A stretch of 64,000 nt of DNA, taken from contig NZ_JANUEQ010000001.1 of assembly GCF_024807845.1 (NCBI RefSeq), positions 1,296,900 to 1,360,899 of the forward strand. The letters are read 5' to 3'. This document shows, piece after piece, positions 18,415 to 27,959 of this stretch (position 1 is its first letter; every line of letters begins with the position of its first letter). Below the pieces are notes generated by a model. It was not told the DNA's origin, searched no databases, and saw only the letters and a program-made list of their open reading frames with translations. Both the position numbers and the translations under genes were made by a program. This stretch comes from Klebsiella sp. BIGb0407 (GTDB taxonomy: Bacteria > Pseudomonadota > Gammaproteobacteria > Enterobacterales > Enterobacteriaceae).

Positions 18415-18861
18415 ATGCGTACTGTTCTTAATGTATTGAATTTTGTACTGGGTGGTTTTGCAACAACGCTGGGCTGGTTATTTGCCACCCTGGTTAGCAT
18501 GCTGCTGATTATCACGTTACCTCTTACACGTTCCTGCTGGGAAATCACTAAACTGTCGTTTATTCCTTATGGTAACGAAGCGATTCATGTTGATGAACTG
18601 TATCCGCAGGATAGAAACGCCTTAGCCAATACTGGCGGTACCTTACTGAATATACTCTGGTTTGTTCTGTTTGGCTGGTGGCTGTGTATTATGCATATTT
18701 GTGTTGGTATCACGCAGTGTATTTCTCTGATTGGCATTCCGGTTGGCCTGGCAAACTTTAAAATTGCTGCAATTGCTGTCTGGCCAGTAGGGCGCCGCGT
18801 TGTTCCTGTTGAAGTGGCTCAAGCTGCACGAATTGCAAACGCCCGGAATCGAATTTATTAA
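18415..18861 (+). CDS. yccF: YccF inner-membrane protein
   Basis: A 148-residue protein with paired YccF domains, each with hydrophobic segments and the motif ITLPLTRSCWEITKLSFIPYG / ISLIGIPVGLANFKIAAIAVWPVGR. Function unknown. The GGGAG site precedes ATG. It is followed 9 bases later by yccS, as in E. coli. Confidence 0.94.
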   Translation: MRTVLNVLNFVLGGFATTLGWLFATLVSMLLIITLPLTRSCWEITKLSFIPYGNEAIHVDELYPQDRNALANTGGTLLNILWFVLFGWWLCIMHICVGITQCISLIGIPVGLANFKIAAIAVWPVGRRVVPVEVAQAARIANARNRIY

Positions 18862-18870
18862 GGTTTTTTT

Positions 18871-21012
18871 GTGCTTATTATGACCCCGCTGTTACAGCGC
18901 TACACATGGAGCAGTGCCTGGCTTTATAACCTGCGGATTTTTATTGCCCTCACGGGTACCGCAGTACTGCCATGGTGGCTGGGCGATGTACGCCTGACGA
19001 TTCCTTTGACTCTCGGCGTCGTCGCCGCCGCACTGGCCGATCTTGACGACAGGCTTACTGGGCGTCTGCGTAATTTAGTCATTACCCTGATTTGTTTTTT
19101 TATTGCCTCAGCCTCTGTTGAGCTGCTATTCCCTTATCCCTGGTTCTTTGCTTTAGGATTACTTATCTCTACCAGTGGATTTATTCTGCTTGGCGGATTA
19201 GGCCAGCGCTACGCAACCATTGCGTTTGGCGCTCTACTAATTGCTATCTATACCATGCTGGGAACCTCCCTTTATACGCACTGGTATCAACAACCGGTTT
19301 TATTACTGGCAGGTGCCGTCTGGTACAATATTCTGACACTCGCAGGCCATCTGATTTTCCCTATTCGTCCCTTACAGGACAATCTGGCTCGCTGTTATGA
19401 CAATCTGGCTCATTACCTGGAAATTAAAGCGACACTGTTTGATCCTGATATTGAACAAGAAAGCCAGACGCCGGTACTCGAACTGGCACTGGCCAGCAGC
19501 CAGCTAGTCACCACCCTTGAACAGACAAAAATATCTCTGCTGACCCGTCTGCGTGGCGATCGTGGCCAAAAAGGGACTCGCCGGACACTTCACTATTATT
19601 TTGTTGCTCAGGACATTCATGAACGCGCCAGTTCATCTCATGTTCAGTATCAAAAATTGCGCGATAAATTTCGCTATACCGATATCATGTTCCGTTTTCA
19701 ACGCCTGCTGACCTTGCAGTCTCAGGCCTGCCAGCAGCTATCCCGCTCAATTCTGTTGAACACGCCTTATCAGCATGATGCTCGCTTCGAGAGAGTGTTC
19801 AGCCATCTTGATGCCGCATTAGATAAAATCAGGGCAACGCATAGCGCTTCACCTGAGCTCAAAGCACTGGGATATTTACTCACTAATCTTCGGGCGATTG
19901 ATGCTCAGCTCGCGACTATTGAGTCGGAACAAGCGTTTGAGAAACCGCGCAATGAGAAAGAAAACCGGCTTTCCGACGACAGACTGACCGGGCTGGGCGA
20001 TACCTGGCAGCGGCTATCTCGGAATTTTACGCCAGAGTCAGCGCTGTTCCGTCACGCCGTACGTATGTCACTGGTGCTGTGTATCGGCTATGCATTTATT
20101 CAGTTAACAGGCATGCAGCACGGTTACTGGATCCTGCTAACCAGCCTGTTTGTCTGTCAGCCTAATTACAGCGCAACACGTCACCGGCTGGCTTTACGTA
20201 TTATTGGTACCCTACTCGGGGTCGCGATAGGACTACCTGTATTATTCTTTGTGCCATCTCTTGAGGGACAATTGCTGTTGATTGTCATTACTGGGGTACT
20301 TTTCTTCTCTTTTCGTAATGTTCAGTATGCCCATGCAACGATGTTCATTACCCTGCTGGTATTGCTTTGTTTTAATCTGCTGGGAGAGGGATTTGAAGTG
20401 GCATTACCCCGTGTATTCGACACTATTCTGGGGTGTGGGATAGCCTGGGCTGCGGTGAGTTTTATCTGGCCTGACTGGCGTTTTCGTCGCCTGCCACTGG
20501 TTATTAAGCGTACGTTTGACGCCAACTGTCGCTATCTTGATGCCATCCTTGAGCAATATCATCAAGGACGGGATAATCGCCTTGAGTATCGTATTGCCAG
20601 AAGAGATGCGTACAATAAAGGAGCCGAGCTGGCATCGGTCGTTTCAAATATGTCGAGTGAACCTCACGTAACCCCTGAACTACGTGAGATTGCATTTCGT
20701 TTATTATGCCTGAATCACTCACTAAACAGTTATATCTCAGCCCTTGGGGCTCATCGCGAGCAACTGACTAACGAGGCTATTTTACACCTGCTAGATGATG
20801 CAGTTTGCTATGTCGATGATGCACTGCATCACCTGCCAACCAACGACGAGCGCTTGCAAACAACGCTGAATGATATTACTACTCGAGTATCACATCTCGA
20901 GGCACGTCAGGAAACAAAGGAACCACTTGTGCTACAGCAAATAGGTCTTTTAGTAACGCTGTTACCGGAAATTTCTCGTCTGCAGCAGCAAGTATCTCAG
21001 TTATCAGACTAA
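18871..21012 (+). CDS. yccS: YccS inner-membrane protein, FUSC family
   Basis: A 713-residue FUSC-family membrane protein: two blocks of hydrophobic spans (roughly residues 15-150 and 390-520) separated and followed by soluble regions, the architecture of aromatic-acid efflux relatives (AaeB/YhfK). Substrate unknown. GTG at 18871 has AAGG at proper spacing; an ATG three codons later (MTPLLQRYTW) is the alternative. Its stop overlaps the convergent sxy stop. Confidence 0.92.
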   Translation: MLIMTPLLQRYTWSSAWLYNLRIFIALTGTAVLPWWLGDVRLTIPLTLGVVAAALADLDDRLTGRLRNLVITLICFFIASASVELLFPYPWFFALGLLISTSGFILLGGLGQRYATIAFGALLIAIYTMLGTSLYTHWYQQPVLLLAGAVWYNILTLAGHLIFPIRPLQDNLARCYDNLAHYLEIKATLFDPDIEQESQTPVLELALASSQLVTTLEQTKISLLTRLRGDRGQKGTRRTLHYYFVAQDIHERASSSHVQYQKLRDKFRYTDIMFRFQRLLTLQSQACQQLSRSILLNTPYQHDARFERVFSHLDAALDKIRATHSASPELKALGYLLTNLRAIDAQLATIESEQAFEKPRNEKENRLSDDRLTGLGDTWQRLSRNFTPESALFRHAVRMSLVLCIGYAFIQLTGMQHGYWILLTSLFVCQPNYSATRHRLALRIIGTLLGVAIGLPVLFFVPSLEGQLLLIVITGVLFFSFRNVQYAHATMFITLLVLLCFNLLGEGFEVALPRVFDTILGCGIAWAAVSFIWPDWRFRRLPLVIKRTFDANCRYLDAILEQYHQGRDNRLEYRIARRDAYNKGAELASVVSNMSSEPHVTPELREIAFRLLCLNHSLNSYISALGAHREQLTNEAILHLLDDAVCYVDDALHHLPTNDERLQTTLNDITTRVSHLEARQETKEPLVLQQIGLLVTLLPEISRLQQQVSQLSD

Positions 21013-21623
21013 CGGGAGTGGCGTTGTTCATAACGACGCCACCAGTCCATTAATTCCAGACGCACACTGGGCGGTAGCACCGCCTCATGAACCCCACTAA
21101 TTGCCCCTGCAAGTGCCAGTAATACCTTTACTCCCACGACTTTTTTCTTATGCTTTAACTTGATCCATGAACGCTTGGCGCCAAAAGACTTGAGTGTTTC
21201 TGAGTCATTAATCCCTGCTTCCCGCAGCATAATTTCTAGATTCAGACTGATATTCGGCAAATCTTTCAGACGGCTAAGAGACTTACGTTGTGATTTTTCC
21301 CGACGAGCACTTCTTAAAGCGCTGGAAGATAGCTGAATAAGCTGGTTAGTATTTCGCCAGAGTTCGTCATCGACACGAAAGTAATTAAGCTGAATAGGAA
21401 CCCCGCGTTTAAAATATTGTAACGCCGGAGCTGACTTTTTTGTAAAGTAATCAGTACATTGCTCACACGCACGCAGATAAAGCTCACCGTCAGAAACCAT
21501 CGCAAAAATCACACCATCAACAAAAAGGCTATAACCGCCAAATAATGGACGATAACCAATATCTCCCAAAGTTGAGAGATTCTCCTGAGATTCGCGGATT
21601 CTCGTATACGTTAACTCTTTCAT
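21009..21623 (-). CDS. sxy: Competence regulator Sxy/TfoX
   Basis: A 204-residue protein (E. coli 209) with an N-terminal TfoX domain (IGYRPLFGGYSLFVDGVIFAMVSDGELYLR) and a C-terminal TfoX domain (LPNISLNLEIMLREAGI). It works with CRP at CRP-S sites to turn on DNA-uptake genes. Divergent from sulA with about 240 bases between. Confidence 0.93.
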   Translation of the reverse strand: MKELTYTRIRESQENLSTLGDIGYRPLFGGYSLFVDGVIFAMVSDGELYLRACEQCTDYFTKKSAPALQYFKRGVPIQLNYFRVDDELWRNTNQLIQLSSSALRSARREKSQRKSLSRLKDLPNISLNLEIMLREAGINDSETLKSFGAKRSWIKLKHKKKVVGVKVLLALAGAISGVHEAVLPPSVRLELMDWWRRYEQRHSR

Positions 21624-21820
21624 TAATTTTCCTTATATATCAATAAGTAAAACAATCCTGATTCTACCTTTAACACTAATACCAAAAAATAATCGGTTCT
21701 TCTAACAAAAAATAAGTAACGTTGTAGTTCCAGGCAACGATATTTGGACATCTAACAGGTTTGGATAAAAAAATTGAGAAGCACACCGAAATTTTGGTTG
21801 ATCTTTGCACTCGCCAGGAT

Positions 21821-21840
21821 TACTGTATATTCATACAGTG
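21821..21840 (+). promoter_or_regulatory. LexA box of sulA
   Basis: TACTGTATATTCATACAGTG matches the SOS box CTG-N10-CAG, 23 bases upstream of the sulA start. LexA should repress sulA until DNA damage. Confidence 0.93.
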
Positions 21841-21863
21841 ACAGTACAGAGTGAGACCTTACT

Positions 21864-22367
21864 ATGCGTTCATATGATTTCCCGACTTTATCCAACTCTG
21901 CTACAGCAACATCGACTTTTTCCGAAAGATCACAAACTTCTGTAGATATGCATGGCTTAATCAGTGAAATCGTTTATCGTGAAGACAAGCCTTGGGTAAC
22001 CCATTGCATTCTGTTACCGCTCCTGCAACAACTGGGTCATCAATCCCGCTGGCAGCTCTGGTTAACACCCCAGCAAAAACTAAGCCGTCAATGGTTACAA
22101 GCTGCAGGATTACCCTTGAATAAAGTCATGCAAAGCCGTCAATGCACAGCCCCCTGCACTATCGATGCCATGGAAAGAGCGCTGCAGACAGGGAACTACA
22201 GTATCGTAATTAGCTGGTTAAATGAGGACCTGACTGACGAAGAGCATCGTCGACTGAGTGCTGCTGCTGAATCTGGTAATGCGCTAGGTTTTATTATGAG
22301 ACCACAACATATTTCAGCCACCAGACCACAAAGTGGGATTAAAATTCATTCTAGTTTGTATCATTAA
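21864..22367 (+). CDS. sulA: SOS cell-division inhibitor SulA
   Basis: A 167-residue FtsZ inhibitor (E. coli 169). The conserved core [28 protein letters not shown] and [29 protein letters not shown] is present, and the C-terminus [11 protein letters not shown] is the Lon recognition tail. SulA blocks FtsZ polymerisation during the SOS response. The LexA box lies directly upstream and ompA follows, as in E. coli. Confidence 0.95.
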   Translation: MRSYDFPTLSNSATATSTFSERSQTSVDMHGLISEIVYREDKPWVTHCILLPLLQQLGHQSRWQLWLTPQQKLSRQWLQAAGLPLNKVMQSRQCTAPCTIDAMERALQTGNYSIVISWLNEDLTDEEHRRLSAAAESGNALGFIMRPQHISATRPQSGIKIHSSLYH

Positions 22368-22729
22368 GTAAATTTCGGACAAGTCCTGAAACTTTTTTGT
22401 TTTTTATATTCAACAGACACACACAATAACTAATCGATTGAATATAAAGAAAATAATACAAAATAGCATGATACTAATTTGAACATTTAATAACCATAAT
22501 TATAAATAAATGTGCGAAATTACATTTTTATTTTATTATTCAGGCAGACTTGATGCTTGTAAGTTTTTTACTACGTTGTAGAATTTATCTCGCCAGGGAG
22601 CTCTTCCATAATGCCGATACATCGGTTGATGTTACAATTTGAGCTTAACCCGGGCCGAAGGATTTTAACCGCAAGTTCTAAGGTGACTTAGAGCTCGTGG
22701 CCATTTTGGATGATAATGAGGCGCATAAA
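22368..22729 (+). promoter_or_regulatory. ompA promoter and long 5' leader
   Basis: About 360 bases without a gene. The distal part is AT-rich; the last 75 bases resemble the E. coli ompA leader, including GAAGGATTT-AACCG and the ribosome-binding stretch TTGGATGATAATGAGGCGC, the region paired by the sRNA MicA in E. coli. The exact start of transcription is not determined. Confidence 0.65.
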
Positions 22730-23797
22730 ATGAAAAAGACAGCTATCGCAATTGCTGTAGCACTGGCTGGCTTCGCTACCGTAGCGCAGGCCGCTCCGAA
22801 AGATGATACTTGGTACGCGGGTGGTAAACTGGGCTGGTCTCAATACCATTCTACTGCTACTAATCCAAGCCTGCAGAACACTGGCTCAACTCAAAACGAT
22901 CAGCTGGGTGCTGGTGCCTACGGCGGCTACCAGGTTAACCCGTACGTTGGTTTTGAAATGGGTTACGACTGGTTAGGTCGTATGGCTTATAAAGGTAGCA
23001 ACGCTAATGGCGCATTCAAAGCTCAAGGCGTTCAGCTGACTACTAAACTGAGCTATCCAGTTCTGAACGACTTAGACGTTTATACCCGTCTGGGTGGTAT
23101 GGTATGGCGTGCAGATTCCAACCTGAATTATGGTGCAGCTGGCCGCGCTAAAAACAACGATACCGGTGTTTCACCTGTATTCGCTGGTGGTGTTGAGTAT
23201 GCTGTAACTCCAGACATCGCTACCCGTCTGGAATACCAGTGGGTTAACCACATTGGTGATAAAGACACCTTACATGCTCGTCCAGACAACGGTATGCTGA
23301 GTGTTGGTGTTTCTTACCGCTTTGGCCAGCAGGAAGCTTATGTTGCTCCAGCTCCAGCTCCAGCACCAGCACCAGCTGCAGAAGTAGAGACCAAACACTT
23401 TACTCTGAAGTCTGACGTTCTGTTCACTTTCGGTAAAGCAAGTCTGAAAGCTGAAGGTCAGCAAGCACTGGATCAGCTGTACAGCCAGCTGAGCAGCTTG
23501 GATCCAACTGACGGTTCTGTTATCGTTCTTGGCTTCACTGACCGTATCGGTTCAGAGCAGTACAACCTGAAACTGTCTGAGCAACGTGCACAAAGCGTTG
23601 TTGATTACCTGATTTCTAAAGGTATCCCAGCTGGCAAGATCTCTGCTCGCGGTATGGGTAAAGCAGATCCAGTTACTGGCAACACCTGTGACAACGTAGC
23701 ACCACGTGCTAAACTGATCGAATGCCTGGCACCGGATCGTCGTGTAGAGATCCAGGTTAAAGGTATCAAAGACGTTATCGTTCAGCCTGCTGCATAA
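22730..23797 (+). CDS. ompA: Outer-membrane protein A
   Basis: A 355-residue protein with signal peptide [21 protein letters not shown] and mature start [15 protein letters not shown]. An eight-stranded barrel is followed by an APAPAPAPA hinge and a peptidoglycan-binding OmpA C domain (GFTDRIGS...[16 protein letters not shown]) with the CDNV...LIECL cysteine pair. It anchors the outer membrane to the wall. ATG at 22730 is fixed by GAGGCG and the signal peptide. Confidence 0.97.
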   Translation: MKKTAIAIAVALAGFATVAQAAPKDDTWYAGGKLGWSQYHSTATNPSLQNTGSTQNDQLGAGAYGGYQVNPYVGFEMGYDWLGRMAYKGSNANGAFKAQGVQLTTKLSYPVLNDLDVYTRLGGMVWRADSNLNYGAAGRAKNNDTGVSPVFAGGVEYAVTPDIATRLEYQWVNHIGDKDTLHARPDNGMLSVGVSYRFGQQEAYVAPAPAPAPAPAAEVETKHFTLKSDVLFTFGKASLKAEGQQALDQLYSQLSSLDPTDGSVIVLGFTDRIGSEQYNLKLSEQRAQSVVDYLISKGIPAGKISARGMGKADPVTGNTCDNVAPRAKLIECLAPDRRVEIQVKGIKDVIVQPAA

Positions 23798-23813
23798 GCT
23801 GAGCTTCGTTTTG

Positions 23814-23842
23814 AAAAAACCCGCTAACGCGGGTTTTTTTTT
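23814..23842 (+). terminator. ompA terminator
   Basis: AACCCGC-TAAC-GCGGGTT stem followed by nine T residues, about 20 bases after the ompA stop. A-run on the other side may let it serve convergent matP too. Confidence 0.92.
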
Positions 23843-23883
23843 ATCTGATATTGGGGGAATAACACCCAAGTTTGTCAGTACCG

Positions 23884-24336
23884 CTACTCTTGTGAGAGCA
23901 TAGCCTGAAGATCTTGTTTTAATGTTGAGATTTTACTTTCAACCTTTTCTTTGTGTTCAGCATCTTCAATTAATTGCACGATGGTTTCAGATAAAGTTTT
24001 ATTCCGGCGCTGCGCTAATCCTGCCAGCCTTTGCCAGACGAGATATTCCAGATCGATGGATTTTTTACGTGTGTGCTGATGCTCAGCATTAAAATGACGT
24101 TTACGTCGGGCACGAATAGTCTGCTTCATCCGGTTTTCTAATCCCGGATTCATATGAAGTTCAATCCAGTCCTGGACTAAAACCGGGACATTCTCCAGAG
24201 CAAGGAGTTTTTCTACAGCCTCATGTGCTGCACTGGTTTCGAGATATCGCGTAATTAGCTCACCTTCACGATGTTTCTTCACCAAATATTTCCACTTCCA
24301 GCCGCTCTCGAGATTTTCCAACTGTTGATATTTCAT
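23884..24336 (-). CDS. matP: Ter macrodomain organiser MatP
   Basis: A 150-residue DNA-binding protein that binds matS sites and condenses the chromosome terminus. The start [26 protein letters not shown] is nearly that of E. coli, followed by a ribbon-helix-helix region ([29 protein letters not shown]) and a coiled-coil C-terminus. Its presence with synteny places this region near the terminus side. Confidence 0.96.
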   Translation of the reverse strand: MKYQQLENLESGWKWKYLVKKHREGELITRYLETSAAHEAVEKLLALENVPVLVQDWIELHMNPGLENRMKQTIRARRKRHFNAEHQHTRKKSIDLEYLVWQRLAGLAQRRNKTLSETIVQLIEDAEHKEKVESKISTLKQDLQAMLSQE

Positions 24337-24514
24337 TGTTGTCTCAGTGTGACCGTTTCACTCACATCAGAATAGCAGTTTTTGTCGTATTGTCTGAACT
24401 GAAAATAACTGTTCAGTGAAGGATAACGGGATGTTACTGCTTTATCCGTGTGCTCCCTCAGGGATTCTTGTATAATCACGCCTTTAAAATCTCATTGATG
24501 AATATATAGCGACT

Positions 24515-26263
24515 TTGACGACTCATCGACTTGACTGGCGTGCTCTCGTTCCTGATACAGATAGTTATCAGGAGATTTTTGCACAGCCTTATGACAACGA
24601 CTCTGCACCATTCTCGAGTGTTCAAGCCCGATTAACCTATGGCATTGAACAGTTTCATCTTTCTGACTCATCAGCGATTATGCTGATTAAAGCTGCTGAA
24701 GAGACTGAGTACCTCAGCCTCATCGCTGCGGCCATTGAGGAGACTCGCACACAAGAAGATGCCCTTGCCGGTGGTCATTATAGTATAGAGGGAAATCAGG
24801 TCACTCTACGCCCTGCCACACAACCCGAAGATAACTTCGCGGCTCGAGGTGAGGTCATCATTGCCGACTGGGTAGAAAACGAGCAAATGTTTGGCTGCGT
24901 TCGCCAGTTTGCCGGTGAAATTAGCCTTGAACCCGGTCTGATACATCGTGCTAATGGCGGCGTCCTGGTCTTGTCATTGCGCAGTGTCCTTGCACAACCA
25001 CTGTTATGGTTACGTCTCAAACAAATGATAGTGCAAGGCCGTTTCGACTGGATGTCACCCGATGAAACTCGCCCTCTGCCTGTTAAGATCCCATCATTAC
25101 CACTGGATATCAAACTGGTACTGGTAGGGGATCGTGTTTCACTCGCTGACTTCCATGAGATGGAGCCAGAAATGGCTGCGGTGGCGATTTACAGCGAATA
25201 TGAAGATAGCCTGCAAATTACCGAAGGTGAGGATGTCGCGCAGTGGTGCCAGTGGGTAGCCAGTATCGCGCTGCAAAAATCTCTGCCAGTACCTGCAGCC
25301 GATGGCTGGGTCCCTCTGCTCAGAGAAGCGACACGCTTTACCGGTGACCAGGAAATGCTTCCACTCTGCCCTGCCTGGATAACCCGGCAGTTGAGTGAAG
25401 TTGCCCCATTCTGTGAACAGACACAATTTAGTGCCGCAGAACTGGAGCAAATGCTGGAGCAGCGCGCCTGGCGAGAAGGCTTCCTGGCTGACCGTATGCA
25501 GGATGAAATTTTACAGGAACAAATACGTATTGAGACCGAAGGCGAGATGGTCGGTCAAATTAATGCGTTATCTGTGGTTGAGTTTCCAGGTCATCCGCGC
25601 GCCTTTGGCGAGCCGTCCCGTATTAGCTGCGTAGTACATGTGGGTGATGGGGAATTTACCGATGTGGAGCGTAAAGCTGAGTTAGGCGGCAATATCCATG
25701 CTAAAGGCATGATGATTATGCAGGCATTTTTAATGTCTGAATTGCAGCTTGAACAGCAAATTCCGTTCTCAGCCTCAATTACCTTTGAACAATCCTACGG
25801 TGAAGTTGATGGTGATAGTGCATCAATGGCTGAACTGTGTGCGTTAATCAGTGCACTGGCCAACGTGCCTATTTCTCAGCATATTGCTCTGACAGGTTCG
25901 GTGGATCAGTTTGGGCGCATGCAACCCGTGGGTGGCCTTAATGAAAAAATTGAAGGCTTCTTCCGCATTTGCCAGCAACGTAACTTTACTGGTCAGCAAG
26001 GTGTGATTATTCCGACCGCTAACGTACGTCACCTCACGCTTCATAAAGAGGTGCTGGAGGCCGTGGAACAAGAAAAATTCTCGGTCTGGGCGATTGACGA
26101 TGTGGCCGATGCGCTGCCGCTGTTAACGACCTTTCCATGGGATGGCGAAGAGCAAAATACCCTGATGAATGCAGTTCAGGAGCGTATTGCTCAAATAATC
26201 GCTCCGGATGTACCACCTCGCCCCTGGCCATTACGCTGGTTAAATTGGTTTAGCCACAACTGA
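24515..26263 (+). CDS. ycbZ: Lon-like protease LonH (YcbZ)
   Basis: A 582-residue protein with a C-terminal Lon-type Ser-Lys protease domain: Ser435 in VDGDSASMAEL and Lys478 in GGLNEKIEG form the dyad. The N-terminal part lacks a clear Walker motif, as in E. coli YcbZ. The start is TTG at 24515 (reads MTTHRLDWRALVPDTDSYQ); no ATG is suitable. The stop lies within the FadR site of fabA. Confidence 0.93.
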   Translation: MTTHRLDWRALVPDTDSYQEIFAQPYDNDSAPFSSVQARLTYGIEQFHLSDSSAIMLIKAAEETEYLSLIAAAIEETRTQEDALAGGHYSIEGNQVTLRPATQPEDNFAARGEVIIADWVENEQMFGCVRQFAGEISLEPGLIHRANGGVLVLSLRSVLAQPLLWLRLKQMIVQGRFDWMSPDETRPLPVKIPSLPLDIKLVLVGDRVSLADFHEMEPEMAAVAIYSEYEDSLQITEGEDVAQWCQWVASIALQKSLPVPAADGWVPLLREATRFTGDQEMLPLCPAWITRQLSEVAPFCEQTQFSAAELEQMLEQRAWREGFLADRMQDEILQEQIRIETEGEMVGQINALSVVEFPGHPRAFGEPSRISCVVHVGDGEFTDVERKAELGGNIHAKGMMIMQAFLMSELQLEQQIPFSASITFEQSYGEVDGDSASMAELCALISALANVPISQHIALTGSVDQFGRMQPVGGLNEKIEGFFRICQQRNFTGQQGVIIPTANVRHLTLHKEVLEAVEQEKFSVWAIDDVADALPLLTTFPWDGEEQNTLMNAVQERIAQIIAPDVPPRPWPLRWLNWFSHN

Positions 26264-26274
26264 TCGGACTTGTT
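26258..26274 (+). promoter_or_regulatory. FadR binding site of fabA
   Basis: AACTGATCGGACTTGTT matches the FadR operator that activates fabA in E. coli. It overlaps the lonH stop codon. Confidence 0.8.
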
Positions 26275-26275
26275 G

Positions 26276-26293
26276 AGCGTACACCTGTACGCT
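26276..26293 (+). promoter_or_regulatory. FabR binding site of fabA
   Basis: AGCGTACACCTGTACGCT is a near-perfect palindrome of the FabR type, directly after the FadR site and about 40 bases before the fabA start. FabR represses unsaturated fatty acid synthesis. Confidence 0.8.
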
Positions 26294-26331
26294 AATCTGC
26301 GGACTTCATTATAAAAAGGCATACTTTAGAC

Positions 26332-26850
26332 ATGGTAGATAAACGCGAATCTTATACAAAAGAAGACCTTCTTGCTTCCGGACGCGGTGAGTTATTTGGT
26401 GCCGAAGGCCCACAACTCCCAGCACCTAGCATGCTGATGATGGACCGTGTGGTCAAAATGACCGAAGACGGCGGTAACTTCGATAAAGGCTACGTCGAAG
26501 CTGAGCTGGATATTAATCCTGACTTATGGTTCTTCGGTTGCCATTTTATTGGCGATCCTGTGATGCCTGGTTGCCTGGGCCTTGATGCCATGTGGCAGTT
26601 GGTTGGTTTCTACCTCGGCTGGTTAGGCGGCGAAGGTAAAGGTCGGGCATTAGGTGTAGGTGAAGTGAAATTTACCGGCCAGGTTCTGCCGACAGCGAAA
26701 AAAGTGACTTACCGCATTCACTTTAAGCGTATTGTTAATCGTCGTCTGATTATGGGACTGGCGGATGGTGAAGTTCTGGTCGATGGTCGCGTGATTTATA
26801 CCGCTAACGACCTGAAAGTAGGTCTGTTTAAAGATACCTCTGCTTTCTAA
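26332..26850 (+). CDS. fabA: 3-hydroxydecanoyl-ACP dehydratase/isomerase
   Basis: A 172-residue hot-dog enzyme. His71 in [15 protein letters not shown] and Asp85 in LGLDAMWQL are catalytic. It dehydrates 3-hydroxydecanoyl-ACP and isomerises the product, the branch point to unsaturated fatty acids. FadR and FabR sites precede it. A hairpin follows. Confidence 0.97.
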   Translation: MVDKRESYTKEDLLASGRGELFGAEGPQLPAPSMLMMDRVVKMTEDGGNFDKGYVEAELDINPDLWFFGCHFIGDPVMPGCLGLDAMWQLVGFYLGWLGGEGKGRALGVGEVKFTGQVLPTAKKVTYRIHFKRIVNRRLIMGLADGEVLVDGRVIYTANDLKVGLFKDTSAF

Positions 26851-26868
26851 TCAATACTCTTTATCGAT

Positions 26869-26896
26869 GAAGGCATTCACTGAATGCCTTCTATTT
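26869..26896 (+). terminator. fabA terminator
   Basis: Perfect 10-bp stem GAAGGCATTC/GAATGCCTTC with a 3-base loop, followed by a modest TATTTA tract. Confidence 0.75.
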
Positions 26897-26989
26897 ACTG
26901 AGTCTGCTGTTATTACTGAGTACCATAACTGTCTGTTCACTCAGTATACTTCCACATGACAGACATATCTGTTGTTAACGAGATCATTA

Positions 26990-27157
26990 TTAAGCAGTCA
27001 CTGCCCTGATTTCCATGGCTTCTCGCCAGCCTCCTAACCAATGCGATCGTTGATCGATGATTTGGTAAGGACACATCTCTTTAGAACGTCCGGTGATACC
27101 TGCTTGATAACCACGTTGGTGAGCCCGCTCCAGGCGATCTCGTTTTTGTCTCTTCAT
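26990..27157 (-). CDS. rmf: Ribosome modulation factor
   Basis: A 55-residue basic protein beginning MKRQKRDRLERAHQRGYQAG and containing GRSKEMCPYQ and HWLGGWREAME, a near-exact match to E. coli RMF. It dimerises 70S ribosomes into inactive 100S particles in stationary phase. The start codon is at 27157, the stop TAA at 26990-26992. It keeps the E. coli position between fabA and pqiC. Confidence 0.96.
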   Translation of the reverse strand: MKRQKRDRLERAHQRGYQAGITGRSKEMCPYQIIDQRSHWLGGWREAMEIRAVTA

Positions 27158-27344
27158 GCCTCGTTTCCCTCATTTTATTTGCAGGTGGAAATGAAAACAG
27201 TAATTGCACTGATTGCAATCACACCTAATGAATAGCGTGAAAAGAGCCCTCAGTCAACGAGTAAAATTCATACAATTGCAATAATCATCCTGTTCTTAGT
27301 TTTTTTTGAATTCTCTGTTTCGCTAACACCTGAGAAATTCAGGC

Positions 27345-27373
27345 AAAAAAAACGTGGCCACTCGGGCCACGTT
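27345..27373 (-). terminator. Terminator of the pqi operon
   Basis: A 9-bp perfect stem (27351-27359 with 27365-27373), loop ACTCG, followed on the minus strand by a run of eight U residues. About 20 bases after the pqiC stop. Confidence 0.9.
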
Positions 27374-27392
27374 TTGTATAGCTTTAAAAAGA

Positions 27393-27959
27393 CTACTGAC
27401 GACGTAAAAGTTCTGAAGCAATGCTCCGGGCTTCTTGCTGCCAGGCCTGAGCCAGAGTCTTAACCATCGCATCATAACCATCATCCTGCTGAGCGAGCTC
27501 GATACGGAAAGGACGGTTAATGATCTCATTGTTTTGTTTCAGCAACCACTCACCGCTGACGATAACCTTGCCGTCATAACGCCCATGGAAACCGGTAATA
27601 TTTACCGTAAGAGCACTCTGCTCACTCGCCAGAGGTTGTGACGCCACAATCCAGCCAGGCATCGCCTGACTGAGGTTATTTATCAGCGAATTGCGTAATT
27701 GCTGATCCAGAGGACTTGCCCATAGATTATTTGTCGCAATCACATACTGTACATCCGAGGTCTGATATACCACGCCATCAGCAGCGAGGTAGTCAGCCAG
27801 GACTATCTGATCAATCCACAGTAGATTACTGCCTGTCTGACTCACTACCTGACTGGCGGGTTGTGCGTTAGCAGGTAACTGATAATAGACTTTACCGCTA
27901 TTGCTGCTGCTACAAGCTGCCAGCATTAATGCTGCAATAACCATTAGCCACTTTTTCAT
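27393..27959 (-). CDS. pqiC: Outer-membrane lipoprotein PqiC
   Basis: A 188-residue lipoprotein with lipobox LAAC (signal MKKWLMVIAALMLAAC) and an ABC-type transport auxiliary domain. PqiC forms a ring in the outer membrane that meets the PqiB needle. Start and pqiB stop overlap by one base. Confidence 0.94.
   Translation of the reverse strand: MKKWLMVIAALMLAACSSSNSGKVYYQLPANAQPASQVVSQTGSNLLWIDQIVLADYLAADGVVYQTSDVQYVIATNNLWASPLDQQLRNSLINNLSQAMPGWIVASQPLASEQSALTVNITGFHGRYDGKVIVSGEWLLKQNNEIINRPFRIELAQQDDGYDAMVKTLAQAWQQEARSIASELLRRQ

Noticed and set aside
24515-26263. lonH as a frameshifted or truncated gene because it lacks an ATG
   Set aside because: The TTG start gives an N-terminus and length matching E. 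coli YcbZ, and the Ser435-Lys478 dyad is intact.
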